64,000 nt of DNA from Erigeron canadensis (GCF_010389155.1 NC_057766.1:39937516-40001515); one strand, 5' to 3'. Numbered from the stretch's first letter, positions 12,161 to 24,529 are shown. The notes: generated from the letters alone by a model not told the origin. Numbers and translations: made by a program.

Positions 12161-12821
12161 ATGTATGTTTTCCATTGGTAGTTATAATTGCATTATAATT
12201 TTATACACACCTAAATATGTGTTGTAATATAAATGTACATGTATGCAAATATGGAATGCAGGATACTTATCTGAACTGATGTACTGGTGCATTGCAAGTG
12301 AGAGATAATTGTCTACATGGAAATTGAAAGAATGTACTAGTATAATGTCTTCATGTATTTGTCTTAAAGATTTGCTTGTTGACATTGTCCAGCAATTGAG
12401 ACTATGATTTTTTGTTGATATGCTTTTAGCAAGTTTGTATTTGATGTTTAATTTTTACTCATGGAGTTATCAGTTCAAAGATTTTTAGCAGCACCTATTT
12501 TTGCCTTTTCTTGTTGAATATATGATTAACGAGCTTTTTTCACGAGCTTTTGATCATCAAGCTTAGATTTAACCACTTAACGAGCTCGAATTCAAGCTAA
12601 GCTCGAGTAAAATATTGAACCATATAGTTTATTTTGACATACGAGCCGAGCTCGAGTCGAGCCCGAGCTTTTTTAATACATCACGAGTCGAACTCGAGTT
12701 TAAATAGTAAGGTTCGACACGAGCTCGAGCTCGAGTTCGAGCACCTCAAATTTGAACGAGTCGAGCTCGAACACTACGAAGCTCGGGCTCGGCTCGGCTC
12801 GTTTACACCCCTATTCATGCC

Positions 12822-15370
12822 ATACTCAATGTCATCATATCACCAACTCCTTTCAACCATCTCTATACTCTACCCTTCAATTCAACATTGTAAACCAATC
12901 TTTAAACATGGATGTCACTCTTTTCTATTCCTTTCGCAAACTGGTTTTCAAAAGAAAAAAACTAACATGAAGCAAAGTTCATCCAAAAATTATTCTATAC
13001 CTCGTCATAAATCAACCTTCAAGCCATACCTTCTTCACACATATAGGATACTGGATATATATAATGAAAACTTATATTATTTATAAAATGAAAAAATATT
13101 CATTATCTATACATCAAGTGTATAATGTATGATTACAAAGTTTATAAAATTACGGCTTATAAATCAAATGTTTCTAACCTGGCATTACATTATCTATGCT
13201 TATTAAAAACATATATACTTTCAAGTAATATGATTTATAAATATAAATGAGACGGAGTATATGGGTTTGACAAATGATACTGACAAAAGCATCCCAATCA
13301 CCAATTCACCATTTCTAGAAATTCAATGTTTTTTCTAATTATATACTCGTATATCATAAACATAAGATAATTTTCTTAGAGCAACTGGTATCCTTACATT
13401 AATTTCTTGAATTAATCCATACAATCTACCTCCTACAACCCTCTTTTAATTTGGTCATGAGAAAACACAAAAGTCCTTTTCTCTTACTGTCCCCTTCGAC
13501 CAGCCAAGCAAGAGACCATTCAAAACCTTTCTGTGTAAACTCAATCTATCTCGCCAGCCAGTCAACTGATTAAGTAACAAGAAGAAGCACATGTGTTTCA
13601 TATATTTGCCTTTACCTCCAACCTGTCCCTCCTTTGACCTCATGATCGAGAAGTAAAAAACACAAAATAATAAATTAATAACTAATCCCAACAGAAGGAC
13701 AAACGTCTCTTTCTTTCATTTTGCAAACCAAGAACAAAGTTACAAAGAACATCACCTTTCTCCTCTTCCTTTTTTTTTTCCTGATTCCACCAGTAATACG
13801 ACAAGAACAAGTATATTAAACTCCCCCTTTCTTTCACCTTTGACTGTCACAGTAGCAGCCGGAAGCACTCATTGCTCTCTTTCTTTCTCCTTATTCGCCC
13901 TGTTTATATTTTCGACTACGCACAGACTCATAAACATCGACACACACATACATATTATAGACACAGACAAAGAGAGATGAAAAAGGAGATATCTTAAGGC
14001 TTTACCATATATAATCTTTTATCTATTCTCTTAAAACACCATCACCAATGCTCATATCCAAAATAATAGCTCCTACCTGAAAAGGTCATAGCAAGGAAAT
14101 GAACAATTTAGTGATCAAGCCTGATACAAATATATAGAATTTACACATTAACTAAAATAAATAGAAGTAAAGAAAGGGATGTTATGAGAGAGGAAAATGA
14201 TGTTCAGAAAATTGAAGATATGAATAGCAAATGAAGAGATTGGAGTTGGTTTCCTTTTAATATAAAAAGGATGGAAAGCATGGAGGTGATTGGTCAAATA
14301 GGGACCAACCATTTGGGTCAACGTGGCAAAATTTTGGGTAACCTACAATGAAAAAGAGTTTCATTGCATAAAATAGGTAGATAGATATATACGAAACTAC
14401 ATTTTTATCGCGAAAAATGCGGGTAAATTTGAAATCGTTAATTAAATAACCTCTATCATATGAAAAGATAAGTATAGCAAAATTGTAATGTATACACAAT
14501 TTGTCTAGTTATATTATGTATATGTTATTAAATTTATAAAATAATAATCTTTGTGAGATCATGATCATCAATATGAAATAAATCTTCATATTACAAAAAC
14601 CACTTCCAGAAAGAAGAATTACTTAAGATATCTAAAGTTCAATACATTCACACTAATTAGCAAAGCTCATAATTAAGTTCAATGCTTCAGTTTTGTAAAC
14701 CTTTATTCCATCGGTACCATTATGATTCGGGCAGCTGTTGCTGCTTGAAAGATGCTCCATAACCACTAATATAATGAAAAGGTGAAGTTTGTTGAGACGA
14801 TGAACCGACTTTTGAAAAGAACGTCATTGAACCACTGTCTGAGTTTTATTTGTGCTCGAAATGAAGGACTAATAATCTGCCTGTAAATCGAGCTTACACC
14901 ATATATAATCTCTGCAAGGAAGACCAAGACATCACTTGCCATTTACACAATATTCCACCCCCATACATACCTTTTACACAAAATTAAAAATTTCTCCCTC
15001 ATTCTAATTGTGCGAAAAAGAACTTTTTATAAAACATGACTAACAATTCCATGTGAATGTCACATGGAGTATGATTGTAACATATGTGTGTCATTTGAAG
15101 TATTATTCTAACAACTCCATAGCCTTAGCAAATTATCTATTCTGACTCTTTAAAGTGCAATAATCAAGTTGAAAATTATGTTGAAACTCCAACCATTGTT
15201 TTTAGACTCATATTTGACCAACTTTAAGAATCCCGTTTTCAGCTAATGTTATTCTATTTGAAAGACGTACGCCCATATGTTCAATACTTTATAAATACAA
15301 CTTAAGAGCTCAAAGTTAAGTAAAGCTAATGATAGGATTTGATTAGCATATCAAAAACATTTAAAAGACT
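12822..15370. other. Intergenic DNA
   Basis: No gene supported. Part of 13450-14000 is pyrimidine-rich and looks like untranslated or promoter sequence, but I found no open frame with family resemblance. Around 14640-14960 I looked for the PH-domain exons expected downstream of the FORKED-like relic and did not find them. Confidence 0.35.
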
Positions 15371-16490
15371 CACCTGATCCATTTTGTTGATATAAACAAA
15401 AACTATTTTCCAGTGAAGATCACCTGCAATAATTTAGAAACTTCATCAACACTTGAAACATCGAGTACAACAATCCAAAAAGGTTGTGACAGTTCAATTA
15501 ATGAACGAACCTTTACGTGTGCGTTTGAGAAGTACACAACCTCTTGCAAGTAATTCTCGGCTACATATACCAAGAAAATTTTCTTCGGGTAGAAACTCAT
15601 CACTAAAACTCCCATTTGAGCTACTGCCAGTGCCATTGATATGCTAACTTCCTTTTTCTGCTCGAGGTACAAAGGGGATATTACGTGTTTCTTTTACAGT
15701 CCTTGCTTTTAGTGTTGCCGCACCACGTAGAGCTATACAAAAGTTATGATACAAATAGTGAACATGTCAAATTGGGTAATAATAAGTAGAAGCTATATTG
15801 GCTTGATACCTTTCCCAATCTTTCAATATTTAGTGTGTTATATACTGCCATGCTTTTTATCAAGTTGGTTAATGAACCATAAAAAAAAACATTTTGGAAC
15901 ATAATCAACCCATTTGACCCATAACCGTTTCCATTTATCTAATTTTATTTGGTTTTACACATTACGACAAAATGAGCCGACATTGATGTAAGTAGATGAG
16001 TCAAAGCTTTCGCTTCCACTTAAAACCAACATTAATCTTAAATTACCAGTGGCAGCAGCAGCCATTAAAGTCATGATATCACCAGGTGACTTGACATTAA
16101 CCGCAGAGCTAACAACCGATGCCAGATGGTCACGCTCCGCACCCAACACATTGTGCTGCAACTAAAGTAGCGGCAGATGCTACTACCAAGTCGGGTTTTC
16201 ATCATTTCTTCGTCCTTTCTATTTCCTGCTGAGGCAGCAGTGGCGGCTGCAATTGCAGCAACTGCAGCAGCAACACCAGCAACCGATACAGTTGCATGTA
16301 ACTGTGCATTATGAACTCTCGTTTCCTCTTTTCTTCTCTTTTCCGTCCTTCAACCACCTTCCCACAGTTTTACCTCCACCACCGGTAGCTGTTGAGGCAC
16401 TGGTGGCTCCACCTATAACGATGTTGACCCAACAAATCACAAACAATATTAACCCCAACTATAACAATGATGACTACTTATATTAGTACT
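15371..16490 (-). pseudogene. FORKED-like / VAN3-binding protein relic
   Basis: Family members are plant proteins with DUF828 and a PH domain, acting in vesicle traffic and vein patterning. On the minus strand I read [15 protein letters not shown] (about 16370-16410), then [20 protein letters not shown] and [16 protein letters not shown], then [19 protein letters not shown] and PGDIMTL (about 16055-16145). ALRGAATLKART follows near 15700, LLARGCVLLKRTRKG near 15530-15570, and DLHWKIVFVYINKMDQ at about 15375-15420. Intron borders between the last two blocks still look functional. However, 1-nt shifts occur between the WLK and HNAQ blocks and again between the KDEEM and GAERD blocks. The N-terminal exon and the rest of the PH domain were not found. 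I conclude this is a decayed copy, not a working gene. Confidence 0.75.
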
Positions 16491-18960
16491 ATGGAATTCA
16501 AAACAAATAAGGTTTTGCTATAAGTTAAGTTTCACAAATAGAATAAAAATCTATGGAAACAACCAAGGAAGTGAAACACTGAAGTTTCAAGAGACTTGAT
16601 AATTGATATGGAATTTAGGTGCTCTGTACCACCTTTTCACAGCATACTCGGTCCAAAATACAACATTAAAAACTGGATACCTGCTCATTTTTGAATGTAG
16701 GGTAGTGGGTATACCTCCTTCTGGGGTCATTAGGTTCCTGAACCTTTTTCACTGAAAAATACTCGAGATTCATCCTTATGACTTTGAACACTCGATTATA
16801 CACATTAAAAGGTTTTCAAACAACAAAACATATAAAACCTCCAACACCCCCCCCCCCCCCCCCCCACACACACACATATTGGTTCTTTCTTTCCCTTGTA
16901 TGTCAGCAGACTACTCAACCCGACCATCTTGCCACTTTTAGTACAAATGATAATATTTACCATCCCCGTAGTTGAGCCGGTGACAATGATATAGAAGAAA
17001 ATTTAGTGCAAAAGAGTTTATATTGATAGTTACTCAATTAAAACAGCTTAAAAGGCTCAAGTCAGAGATTGCATTGAATACAATGCAAAGTTATTCACAG
17101 CTACTACAAAATTGAATTTCATCCGCTAAAAGTGAAAAGGAGATTGCATTGAAAAAACCTTACCTCATTCTTTTAAAAACAAAATAGAGTAAGCTTACAT
17201 ACCTTGGATTGCTTATATTAATCATCTGCAAAACATGTATAATCATGAGTCTTATCCAGATTAGGGTAATAGCTTGACAACAAAGAATCCTTCTTTAGTA
17301 GAATAGGGATATATATATATATATATATATATGTGCATGTACATTCCCTGATTTTGATTTTCATATGTATAAAGGAGAAACAAAAATGACAACCTTTGTC
17401 TACCCATACCAGTCTCCCTTTGGGAGACATTTAACTATTTCGAGTTTCTATGACCCTAGACTCGGGCCTCATGAATTACTCTACCAAAGGCCAGACACCA
17501 TGACTACTATATATTGTATAATGTAGTTTTAGTGCATTTACTTTATGATACCTTAGAGAGTACTTCTGTTACTTCCCGAGTCTAGACATGCTTGCGAGTC
17601 CAAAAATGTTTCCTCCTTACTTCCTGCAGTCATAAAACAGGTATACAATAAGATTCCAAATGCCACAACCTCAAACCTTTTTTGCATTGGTGGTTACTAT
17701 ATACAACATACAATGTAACATATTAACCAAAATTGGTACATAAAAATTTATGCGACAACATATTTGCAGCAACAAACCTCACTTAAAAGGTTACATAGCC
17801 GAACATACAGTGGATAAACCATCATATTAAGGGAGATCGAATATAGCCTTGGTATCTCGAATCTGGAAATCAGAAACATAATGATCAAAATTAGTTCCAA
17901 CCCTAAGAATGAAATGGCAGTTTACCATAAAATTCCGGGGGGGGGGGGATATCAACGTATTAATATAGTTTGGTCTGCATTTATAATACATATAAATCCA
18001 AGTTAATTGGTGATGCAATTAATCAAGCTATATGTAAATATACATGAAATGGCAGTTTTAAAAAAAAGACAGAGTATATTACAAATCTAATTCGATAACA
18101 ATTTGTAAAAGAAAAACAACTACACTTTTACTAACCTTTTGATATGTGAACCTGCACTCTTATATCCTTGCTATATGATTTGATAAAAACCTCAAGAGCT
18201 CCATTGTGAAACACCAATAATAGAGTATATTACAAATCTGATTCAAGAAAAAGAAGAGAGAAAGATCTAATTCAAATAATTTTGAATCTTGATTGTAAAA
18301 GTTGTATGAGAAAAGATTTAGGAATTCCTTCTTTTCTCTCTCCCTCTTTTCTATATAATTATTTTTCTATTCAAAGTTTCAAAAACATCTCTCCCGCCCA
18401 AACCCCTGCTAACACAACACACTCACAACAGAAACAATTTACACCTTATAAATAAAGTTTCTTCCGCACACCAAATACATCATAAAATACACACCATTTG
18501 ATATCATAGTTCCAATATGGAAAGCTTATTTGCTTGACAACACACACAAGTGATGTCACTTTGGAACTCTCCTTTAGTATGAAAGGGGTGATGTTTATTT
18601 AAGAACCATTGGGAAAATAAAACACGTGAGAAGCATTACATATATATTTTTAAATGATATCTCTATCGTTTTAAAGATAACCATATTATTAACAAAACTA
18701 AATTAAACCTATAACTAAATCTATAACAACAAACTTATTTTATCTATATCGTAGATGAAACTTTTAACTTTTTATATGTAAAGACATTATGAGTATCCCT
18801 TTTATCTAATAAAACTATCTCTTGTGTTTTTTTAAGACGAAAAATGTACCCATACAATACGTATTATCGTATACTTTATCATTTATCAATTCATTTAGTT
18901 AGTCAGAATTTTATAATTTATCAGAAAAACACTAAGCATATAAAAAGGATATTAACCACT
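16491..18960. other. Intergenic DNA with homopolymer tracts
   Basis: No gene supported. Contains a poly-C run followed by (CA)n at about 16845-16877, an (AT)n run at about 17310-17332 and a poly-G run at about 17937-17949. The remainder is AT-rich without recognisable coding sequence. Confidence 0.4.
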
Positions 18961-19200
18961 TAGTTTTAGATCAAGTGGCCACGTGGAGTCCTCTTTGGGG
19001 GTTCTGTGGGAGACGATGTTGGCTTGGAGACCATTCTATGGTTGCGGGCATTTACCTCTTCGGACGTGTGCGGGCCGTGTTATCGCACCCTTGGTTTCCA
19101 GGCGTGTTATCGGATTTCAAACTCTAGTATACTACCCGCTTGGATGTCATCACTTATAGGGTTCGAGCCACAAACAACTAACACGTCATTCTAAAAAAAA
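18961..19200 (+). repeat. Possible SINE-like dispersed repeat
   Basis: A GC-richer island starts with a box-A-like TTAGATCAAGTGGCC. It contains a box-B-like GGTTCGAGCCAC near 19160 and ends in an A-run. The box spacing (~190 bp) is too long for a standard tRNA-derived promoter and no target duplication is evident, so the assignment is weak. Confidence 0.25.
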
Positions 19201-19780
19201 ATAGAATATCGTAAGGATGTTTATAAGACATATGATGAGACTGAAGACTAATATATATATATATATATATATAATAAAAAGATAAAATGAGAACCAATAA
19301 AATGTTGAGAACTGTGAGAACCTTTTTAGATAAGGATAATTTTGTACTTTAATAATTATATGAAAATTAATACTAATTTAATTTCTTGAACCCCTTAAAT
19401 ATCTCCGTAAGTTATGCTTCCCTATTTTTAAGATAACAAGATTAATCAATTTTTTCCCACGTTTGTTTTGTTCTGCACTCTTGAAAACTTTTTTTTTTAA
19501 CCTGGTAAATAAAAGTTTAAAGGATTTAACTTGATTAAAATGTAATATCTATAGCAAGAAAAACAATTTTTACGTGTTCTCTTTATAAATGGTTTCCTAA
19601 TATTGTACTACTAATGAATAACATGCTAAAAATAAATTACAATTTGACACTTTATGTCTCATCGTTTAATAAAATCTTAACAATTATATAATATAAAGTT
19701 TTAAACGTAAATCACATTAATAATTTATTAAAAAGTGTATTACAATTTATTTACATATTAAGCCATATTTTATAAAATTA

Positions 19781-19915
19781 TTTACGCGTGAACATCATCA
19801 TACACAAGTGTAAATAAAAGTTGTTTACATGTAATCATCATCGTACACATGTATAAATAAAAGTATACATGTAAATATCATCGTACACATGTGTTAATTA
19901 AAGTTGTCTACATGC
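19781..19915. repeat. Minisatellite, 40-43 bp unit, about 3.3 copies
   Basis: Units start near 19781, 19824 and 19864. Each contains an ATCATC(A/G)TACACA core followed by a TAAATAAAAG or TTAATTAAAG stretch. The copies differ at several bases, so the array is not very recent. Confidence 0.65.
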
Positions 19916-20504
19916 GAACACAATTCATATATGATTTTTTTAAAAATACACTAGCAAACTTTGTAAAAAAATAAAATAAATTGTACGTATACATGTGTGA
20001 ACATGTTCATGTACATGTGTACTAACCAAAAATTTATAGTTTCTAAAAATGAATTATTTTTGTGATTTATATGTTCAAAAGTTAAATATAACAACCTATT
20101 CATAAATCCTATATTATTATTAATTAACTTAATAAAGTTATGTTAGCGAATATTAAAATAAAATAAAAAAATTTATACGTAACGATGGATAAGAATCTTC
20201 ATCTTGACAATTATTAAATAATTTTGAAATCAAATAACTACTTATATTAAATGTGGGTGCCGAATTTTTTTGAGATTTGTTTTGGAGGAGACAGTTTGTT
20301 TGTTTTTTTTATTATTATTAATTTATAATTCCATGTTTACCCTTTTATATTTAATAATTATTTATTTATTAATTTAAACGCATATTAATTCCTAGCCATT
20401 GATTAATCTCATCTAATGGTTTAAAATAGTTCTTGCAGTTCTCGACAAATATTTAGTTCTCGTAATAACCTAACTCTATATAGTAAATATATATATATAT
20501 ATAT

Positions 20505-20784
20505 GTCCGTGTGATGCGGCGGTGTGGTGGTGATGGTGGCGGCGACGGCGACCGATGGTGGCGGCGGTGGCGGCGGGTTGGCGGCGACGGCGGTAGTGAC
20601 ATGGTTATTAATACAGTATAAAAGTTTTATTCTAATGGGTAAGGTGTATATTGCAAATAATTCTATTAAAAGTATTATATGTATATTAGGTGAATATATC
20701 TAAATTAGTGAATAAATGAAATAATTAGTTTTGGTAGATTAAGTTCTTTTTTGAAAAAATAGGAAGGTCAAATGTTAGGTAAGA
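20505..20784 (-). mobile_element. Helitron-like fragment (minus)
   Basis: Read on the minus strand it starts TCTTACCTAACATTTGACC next to A. It shares a core of the type ACTAATTT...CACCTAATATAC with the elements at 22585-23004 and about 55310-55530. The far end (about 20505-20600) is a GC-rich CGGCGG/GGTGGT run near a decayed 3' terminus. The 3' boundary is uncertain. Confidence 0.4.
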
Positions 20785-20986
20785 TTAATATAGATTAAGA
20801 TAAGATAAAGATTAAGATATACAATTTATCTATACTATTATATAAAAATTATAACCCACGTTGAAAAGTTAAGATTTATGGGACATGCGAAATTATCATT
20901 TTACTGAATTAACTTACACAATCATTCCATTATCTTTTTGAAGATATCCACCACTATTTTAAATCAAAAAATATCTTTATATCATA

Positions 20987-21011
20987 CTAGATTAAGCTCG
21001 GACGTTGTCCG
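20987..21011 (-). mobile_element. Helitron 3' terminus (minus strand)
   Basis: On the minus strand there is a perfect CGGAC/GTCCG stem with a 3-nt loop (20999-21011), followed by AGCTTAATCTAG and then T. The element body would extend to higher coordinates. I could not place its 5' end. Confidence 0.5.
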
Positions 21012-21385
21012 GGTCGGACCAAGAACATAAATAACAATATTTAGACAATTACAATATTATTAATAGTTTATGATATTATAAGAATATTTCATTACAATGG
21101 ATGCAAATAATAATATTATGAGTATATATATATATATATTATATGTCAAATTTGTTAAAATATGATTAACTAAACGTAATATTAAGTTATAACAAATATA
21201 TATGTTAGATTAATAATAATAGTAATAATAATAATAATATAATAATAAAGACTAAAATAATAATAATATAATAAGAACTACAATAAAAATAATTTAATAT
21301 AAATGCATAAAGGAAACACACATAGAAGAGAAATACATTAAAAAATTTAATGAATTTAAAAATTATAATTTTATTATGCCGTATA

Positions 21386-22141
21386 TCTTATATAAATAAA
21401 AGAAGAGGATTGTTCTAGAAGTTTTTTTAAACAAAAATATTATGTGTCAATTTAATACTATTTCTTACAAGGGTTTTAAAAAATTATGACATCATAAATC
21501 ATTTTAATATTTCTTTTCTTTAGATTTTTATAGAATTTGATTTAATTTGGAAACCAAATCTTCGTTCTACAAATTTTATGCCAAGATTTTCCTTTATAGT
21601 TATTAACTATTATCATTATGCTAATATTATTATTAGTAGTACGTACAAAGTTATAGTTTATTTTAATTTGTAGCTTAATTATTATTATTTTTTAATTGTA
21701 GCTTAACTAAAGGAATATAATTATGAATTTGCATGTATTTTGTATGATTTTTAGCTTTAATAATGATTTTTCTTCTTAAACAGTATTGTAATAATTTTCA
21801 TACATTTTTTATTATTTTTTGAGTTTGAAGGTGTTGAGCAAATGAAAAGTTAATTGGATGATATCTATTTAAACCTTTAAATACATTAATATGTTTATAA
21901 CCTTTTTTTTCTTCCCATTCTTGTGTATTATTTAATCAGTTTCTCTGATATATGTGAAATATATTAATGCAAAACTACATTAGTGCACCGTGTTCATTTA
22001 TTATTGCATTATTTGATTAAGTATATTTCACATAATAAAAATTAAACAAATATGCAATTATTCCTTTACTAAGCATTATTGAATATTGACTAGCAAAATT
22101 TGTATTAAAATGCCCGGGTTGAACCCGAATTATTTAGCTAG
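21386..22141 (+). mobile_element. Small non-autonomous Helitron (756 bp)
   Basis: Begins TCTTATATAAATAAAAGAAG immediately after A (21385). It ends with a CGGGTT/AACCCG hairpin (22115-22127), then AATTATTTAG and CTAG (22138-22141), followed by T. Both the 5' TC and the 3' hairpin-CTAG, and the A/T target site, match Helitron rules. The 3' end is clearly related to that of the element at 48518-48968. No Rep/helicase is encoded. Confidence 0.6.
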
Positions 22142-22569
22142 TAAATGAATAAATAAAATTGGTAACAAATTTAAACATATTGTTAACTAATATTTAATTC
22201 AAAACAAATGTAATCTTATGATCATAATTTTTCCGATGGCTTATCCTATAATCATTTGACTAAAACTTCAAAATACATATGATCATATTGTTACCTAAAT
22301 TTTAGGTAACAATTCAAATTGTGATTTTATGGTAGCTAATTTAATAAGAGAAAATTAACAATAAAATGATACAGAGGAAAAAAGCTTACTTGTCAAAAAA
22401 AAAAAAAGAATGCTACATAAGCTTAAAATATCCTCTTTTAGTTATATAGAGAGATACTTACACCACTTGACACATTTGTCACCACCAATGATCGTCGTTA
22501 CCGTCACCATCCGTCGATGCCACAACATCATTGTCACTGCCATAACCGGCGCATTGTGTGGGTACCATG
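22142..22569. other. AT-rich spacer, probable body of plus-strand Helitron
   Basis: No gene. It probably belongs to the plus-strand Helitron whose 3' end is at 22573. Its 5' end was not identified. A poly-A run lies at about 22396-22408. Confidence 0.3.
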
Positions 22570-22610
22570 CTCGTTTAAATTTTACGAGCAATAGTACCCA
22601 CGCAATGCGG
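22549..22610. mobile_element. Two Helitron 3' ends, tail to tail
   Basis: A near-palindrome: GCATTGTGTGGGTACCATGC then TCG ends at 22573 on the plus strand. Its mirror, GCATTGCGTGGGTACTATTG then CTCG, ends at 22585 on the minus strand, leaving an 11-bp AT spacer. Each half is followed by T, as at a Helitron insertion site, with CTCG in place of the usual CTAG. This looks like two related Helitrons abutting at their 3' ends. Confidence 0.5.
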
Positions 22611-23004
22611 CGGTGAGATGGTGGGGGTGATAGGTCATCGAAGGTGATAAGTCATAGAGTGTAATAGCCAAATGCCTTAACTGTACGGGCTCCGTACTCG
22701 AATTTAAAAATTCGTCGAAAGTATATCGAATGATATATCTAATGAAAGAACATGAAATTTTAAGAATACCCATATAATTTTTATAATTTATCGATATACG
22801 GTTTTTGAGATAAAAGATTTTGAATAGATTAGAGGAATAAAATGATTTACGGAAGAGAGAGAGAAAAATGAGTTGTTGGGATTTAAGGGTATTATAGGTA
22901 TATTAGGTAGAGATGTTTAAATTAGTGAATAAAGAAGAGAGGTAATTTAGGTACTTTAAATCATTTTTTGAGAATTTAAAAAAAAGACAAAATGCTTTAT
23001 AAGA
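22585..23004 (-). mobile_element. Small non-autonomous Helitron (420 bp, minus)
   Basis: On the minus strand it starts TCTTATAAAGCATTTTGTC after A and ends GCGTGGGTACTATTGCTCG before T. It has no coding capacity. Its core resembles the fragments at 20505-20784 and 55310-55530. Confidence 0.55.
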
Positions 23005-23331
23005 TAATATATATAATTCAGATTACAAATTCTTACGGACACTTTCGTTGTTCATTTGGATTCTCTAAAGAATTACAACTAAGCCCAGTGGCCCAGTAGC
23101 CCATGAGAAGAACACTTCTAAATTGATCCTATAATTTATCGATCATTCAACAAGGGTAACCGCTCCACCGCTGTCACCAAATAAGTTGGTAGGTATATCG
23201 TATCAGATCGATTTCATTCAGTTATTATGTGTTTTCCTGATTTTATTATTATTATTATTATTAATTAATTAATTGTTAATTATGGTTATGCATTGGTCCG
23301 TGGGCTAAATTTTAATTACTCATAGTTTATA

Positions 23332-24509
23332 TCTATATGTATATTTTACTTATTTAAAATTATCCATTCATGTTGAAAGTTTATAAGATTTGGGACATTT
23401 GATTTTACATTTTTGCCCTTCTCACCCCTTTAGTCTTCTCTATCCCAATAAATATCTTCTGGAAAATTTCATATATGTCACTGTTAAATCACAAAATATC
23501 ATATTTGCTTAATTAAATTTTGAAATATCATATATGTTATTTATAATACATCAAATATCAAATATGCCATTATTAAGTAAAATATATCATATGTGCCCAA
23601 ATACATTTTTAAATATTGTATATGGGGTCATTATTTTCGATATATGTAACATATCACTCAAATATATTGAATATTTCAAATTTATCATTAAAAATTAAAT
23701 TGCACTTATTTTCTCTTTCTTTAATTCATTAGTTTTTTTTGCATCAAATGTCGTGGAGCTAATTACTTGTGCAAAAATAAAAGTATCAAATGGTTAAGTC
23801 ACTTACAAACCAAGATCGCAACACTTAACTATATACTATGAATTGAATAGAATAACATATTTAAGAATATCAATAAACTAATCATGTTGGTAACATTGAA
23901 TTAAATTTACACGGTTAGAAGAACAAACATGGATTGAATTATAAAAGCAAGGAGAAAAAAATGTGTGTAACTGTCATTTCTAAGTATTTTATTAATAATT
24001 TTAAAGATTTTTTATGTTTTAATTTTGGCTAAATTAGTTTAATCGGGAATATTAGATATATTTCAATGACTTATATGATATATTGATAGATTAGGAATGT
24101 CATATATGATACTTTATTATTTAATAATGACATATTTAATATATTGATAAATTAGAAATGACATATATGATATTTCAAAATTTAATTGGGCAAATATGAT
24201 ATTTTGTGACTTACCAATGTTATATATGAAAATTTTCCAATATCTTCCAATAAATACAAATACCCTTCATCAAAAGCAGACACATTAAACATTAATATAT
24301 GTCTTCTCTATACCCTAAAACACACACAACATATTATGGTGCTACGTCTATTAATATGGATCCCGACCAAGCAAAAGTCGTAATTAACGAGATCAAAAGA
24401 TTTCAAGATAAAGAGGAGGTCGTAATTAACGATATTAAAAGATTTTAAGATTTACAACAATCGAAACTCTCTCAATGATATCCGTCGCAACGCGCGAGTA
24501 GCATGCTCG
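23332..24509 (+). mobile_element. Helitron-like element with nested insertion
   Basis: Begins TCTATATGTATATTTTAC after A (23331). Its early part has the TTGAAAG..TTATAAGATTTGGGACAT stretch that also occurs, diverged, at about 20829-20890. It ends near CGCAACGCGCGAGTAGCATG and then CTCG (24506-24509) before T. An unrelated long-TIR element (23461-24238) sits inside. The final CTCG in place of CTAG and the weak hairpin leave the 3' end less certain. Confidence 0.45.
23461..24238. mobile_element. Long-TIR element (MULE-like), 778 bp
   Basis: More than 120 bp at each end form inverted copies starting GGAAAATTT(T)CATATAT. They include the shared blocks TCACAAAATATCATATTTGC and AATTAAATTTTGAAATATCA. 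Flanking 10-bp repeats AATATCTTCT (23451-23460) and AATATCTTCC (24239-24248) differ at one base, in the range for Mutator-like target duplications. The interior is AT-rich without an ORF. Confidence 0.65.
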
Positions 24510-24529
24510 TTTTATTTATCAAGAACAAG

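Larger units (their letters stand above)
5917..12813 (+). mobile_element. Complete hAT transposon (6.9 kb)
   Basis: Ends are bracketed by perfect 8-bp direct repeats TTCATGCC (5909-5916 and 12814-12821), the hAT target-duplication length. Terminal inverted repeats pair TAAGGATCTAAACGAGTC on the left with TAGGGGTGTAAACGAGCC, the complement of the right end. Subterminal regions (5930-6110 and 12530-12800) are packed with GAGCTCG/CGAGC motifs in both orientations, as expected for transposase-binding arrays. The transposase gene occupies 9658-12160. The 3.4 kb to its left is non-coding; it includes an LTR-like segment (6564-7866) and a 60-bp tandem duplication. Confidence 0.85.

Noticed and set aside
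12634..13086. 150-codon plus-strand frame
   Set aside because: It runs across the hAT terminus and its GAGCTCG arrays into flanking DNA, so it cannot be a single gene.
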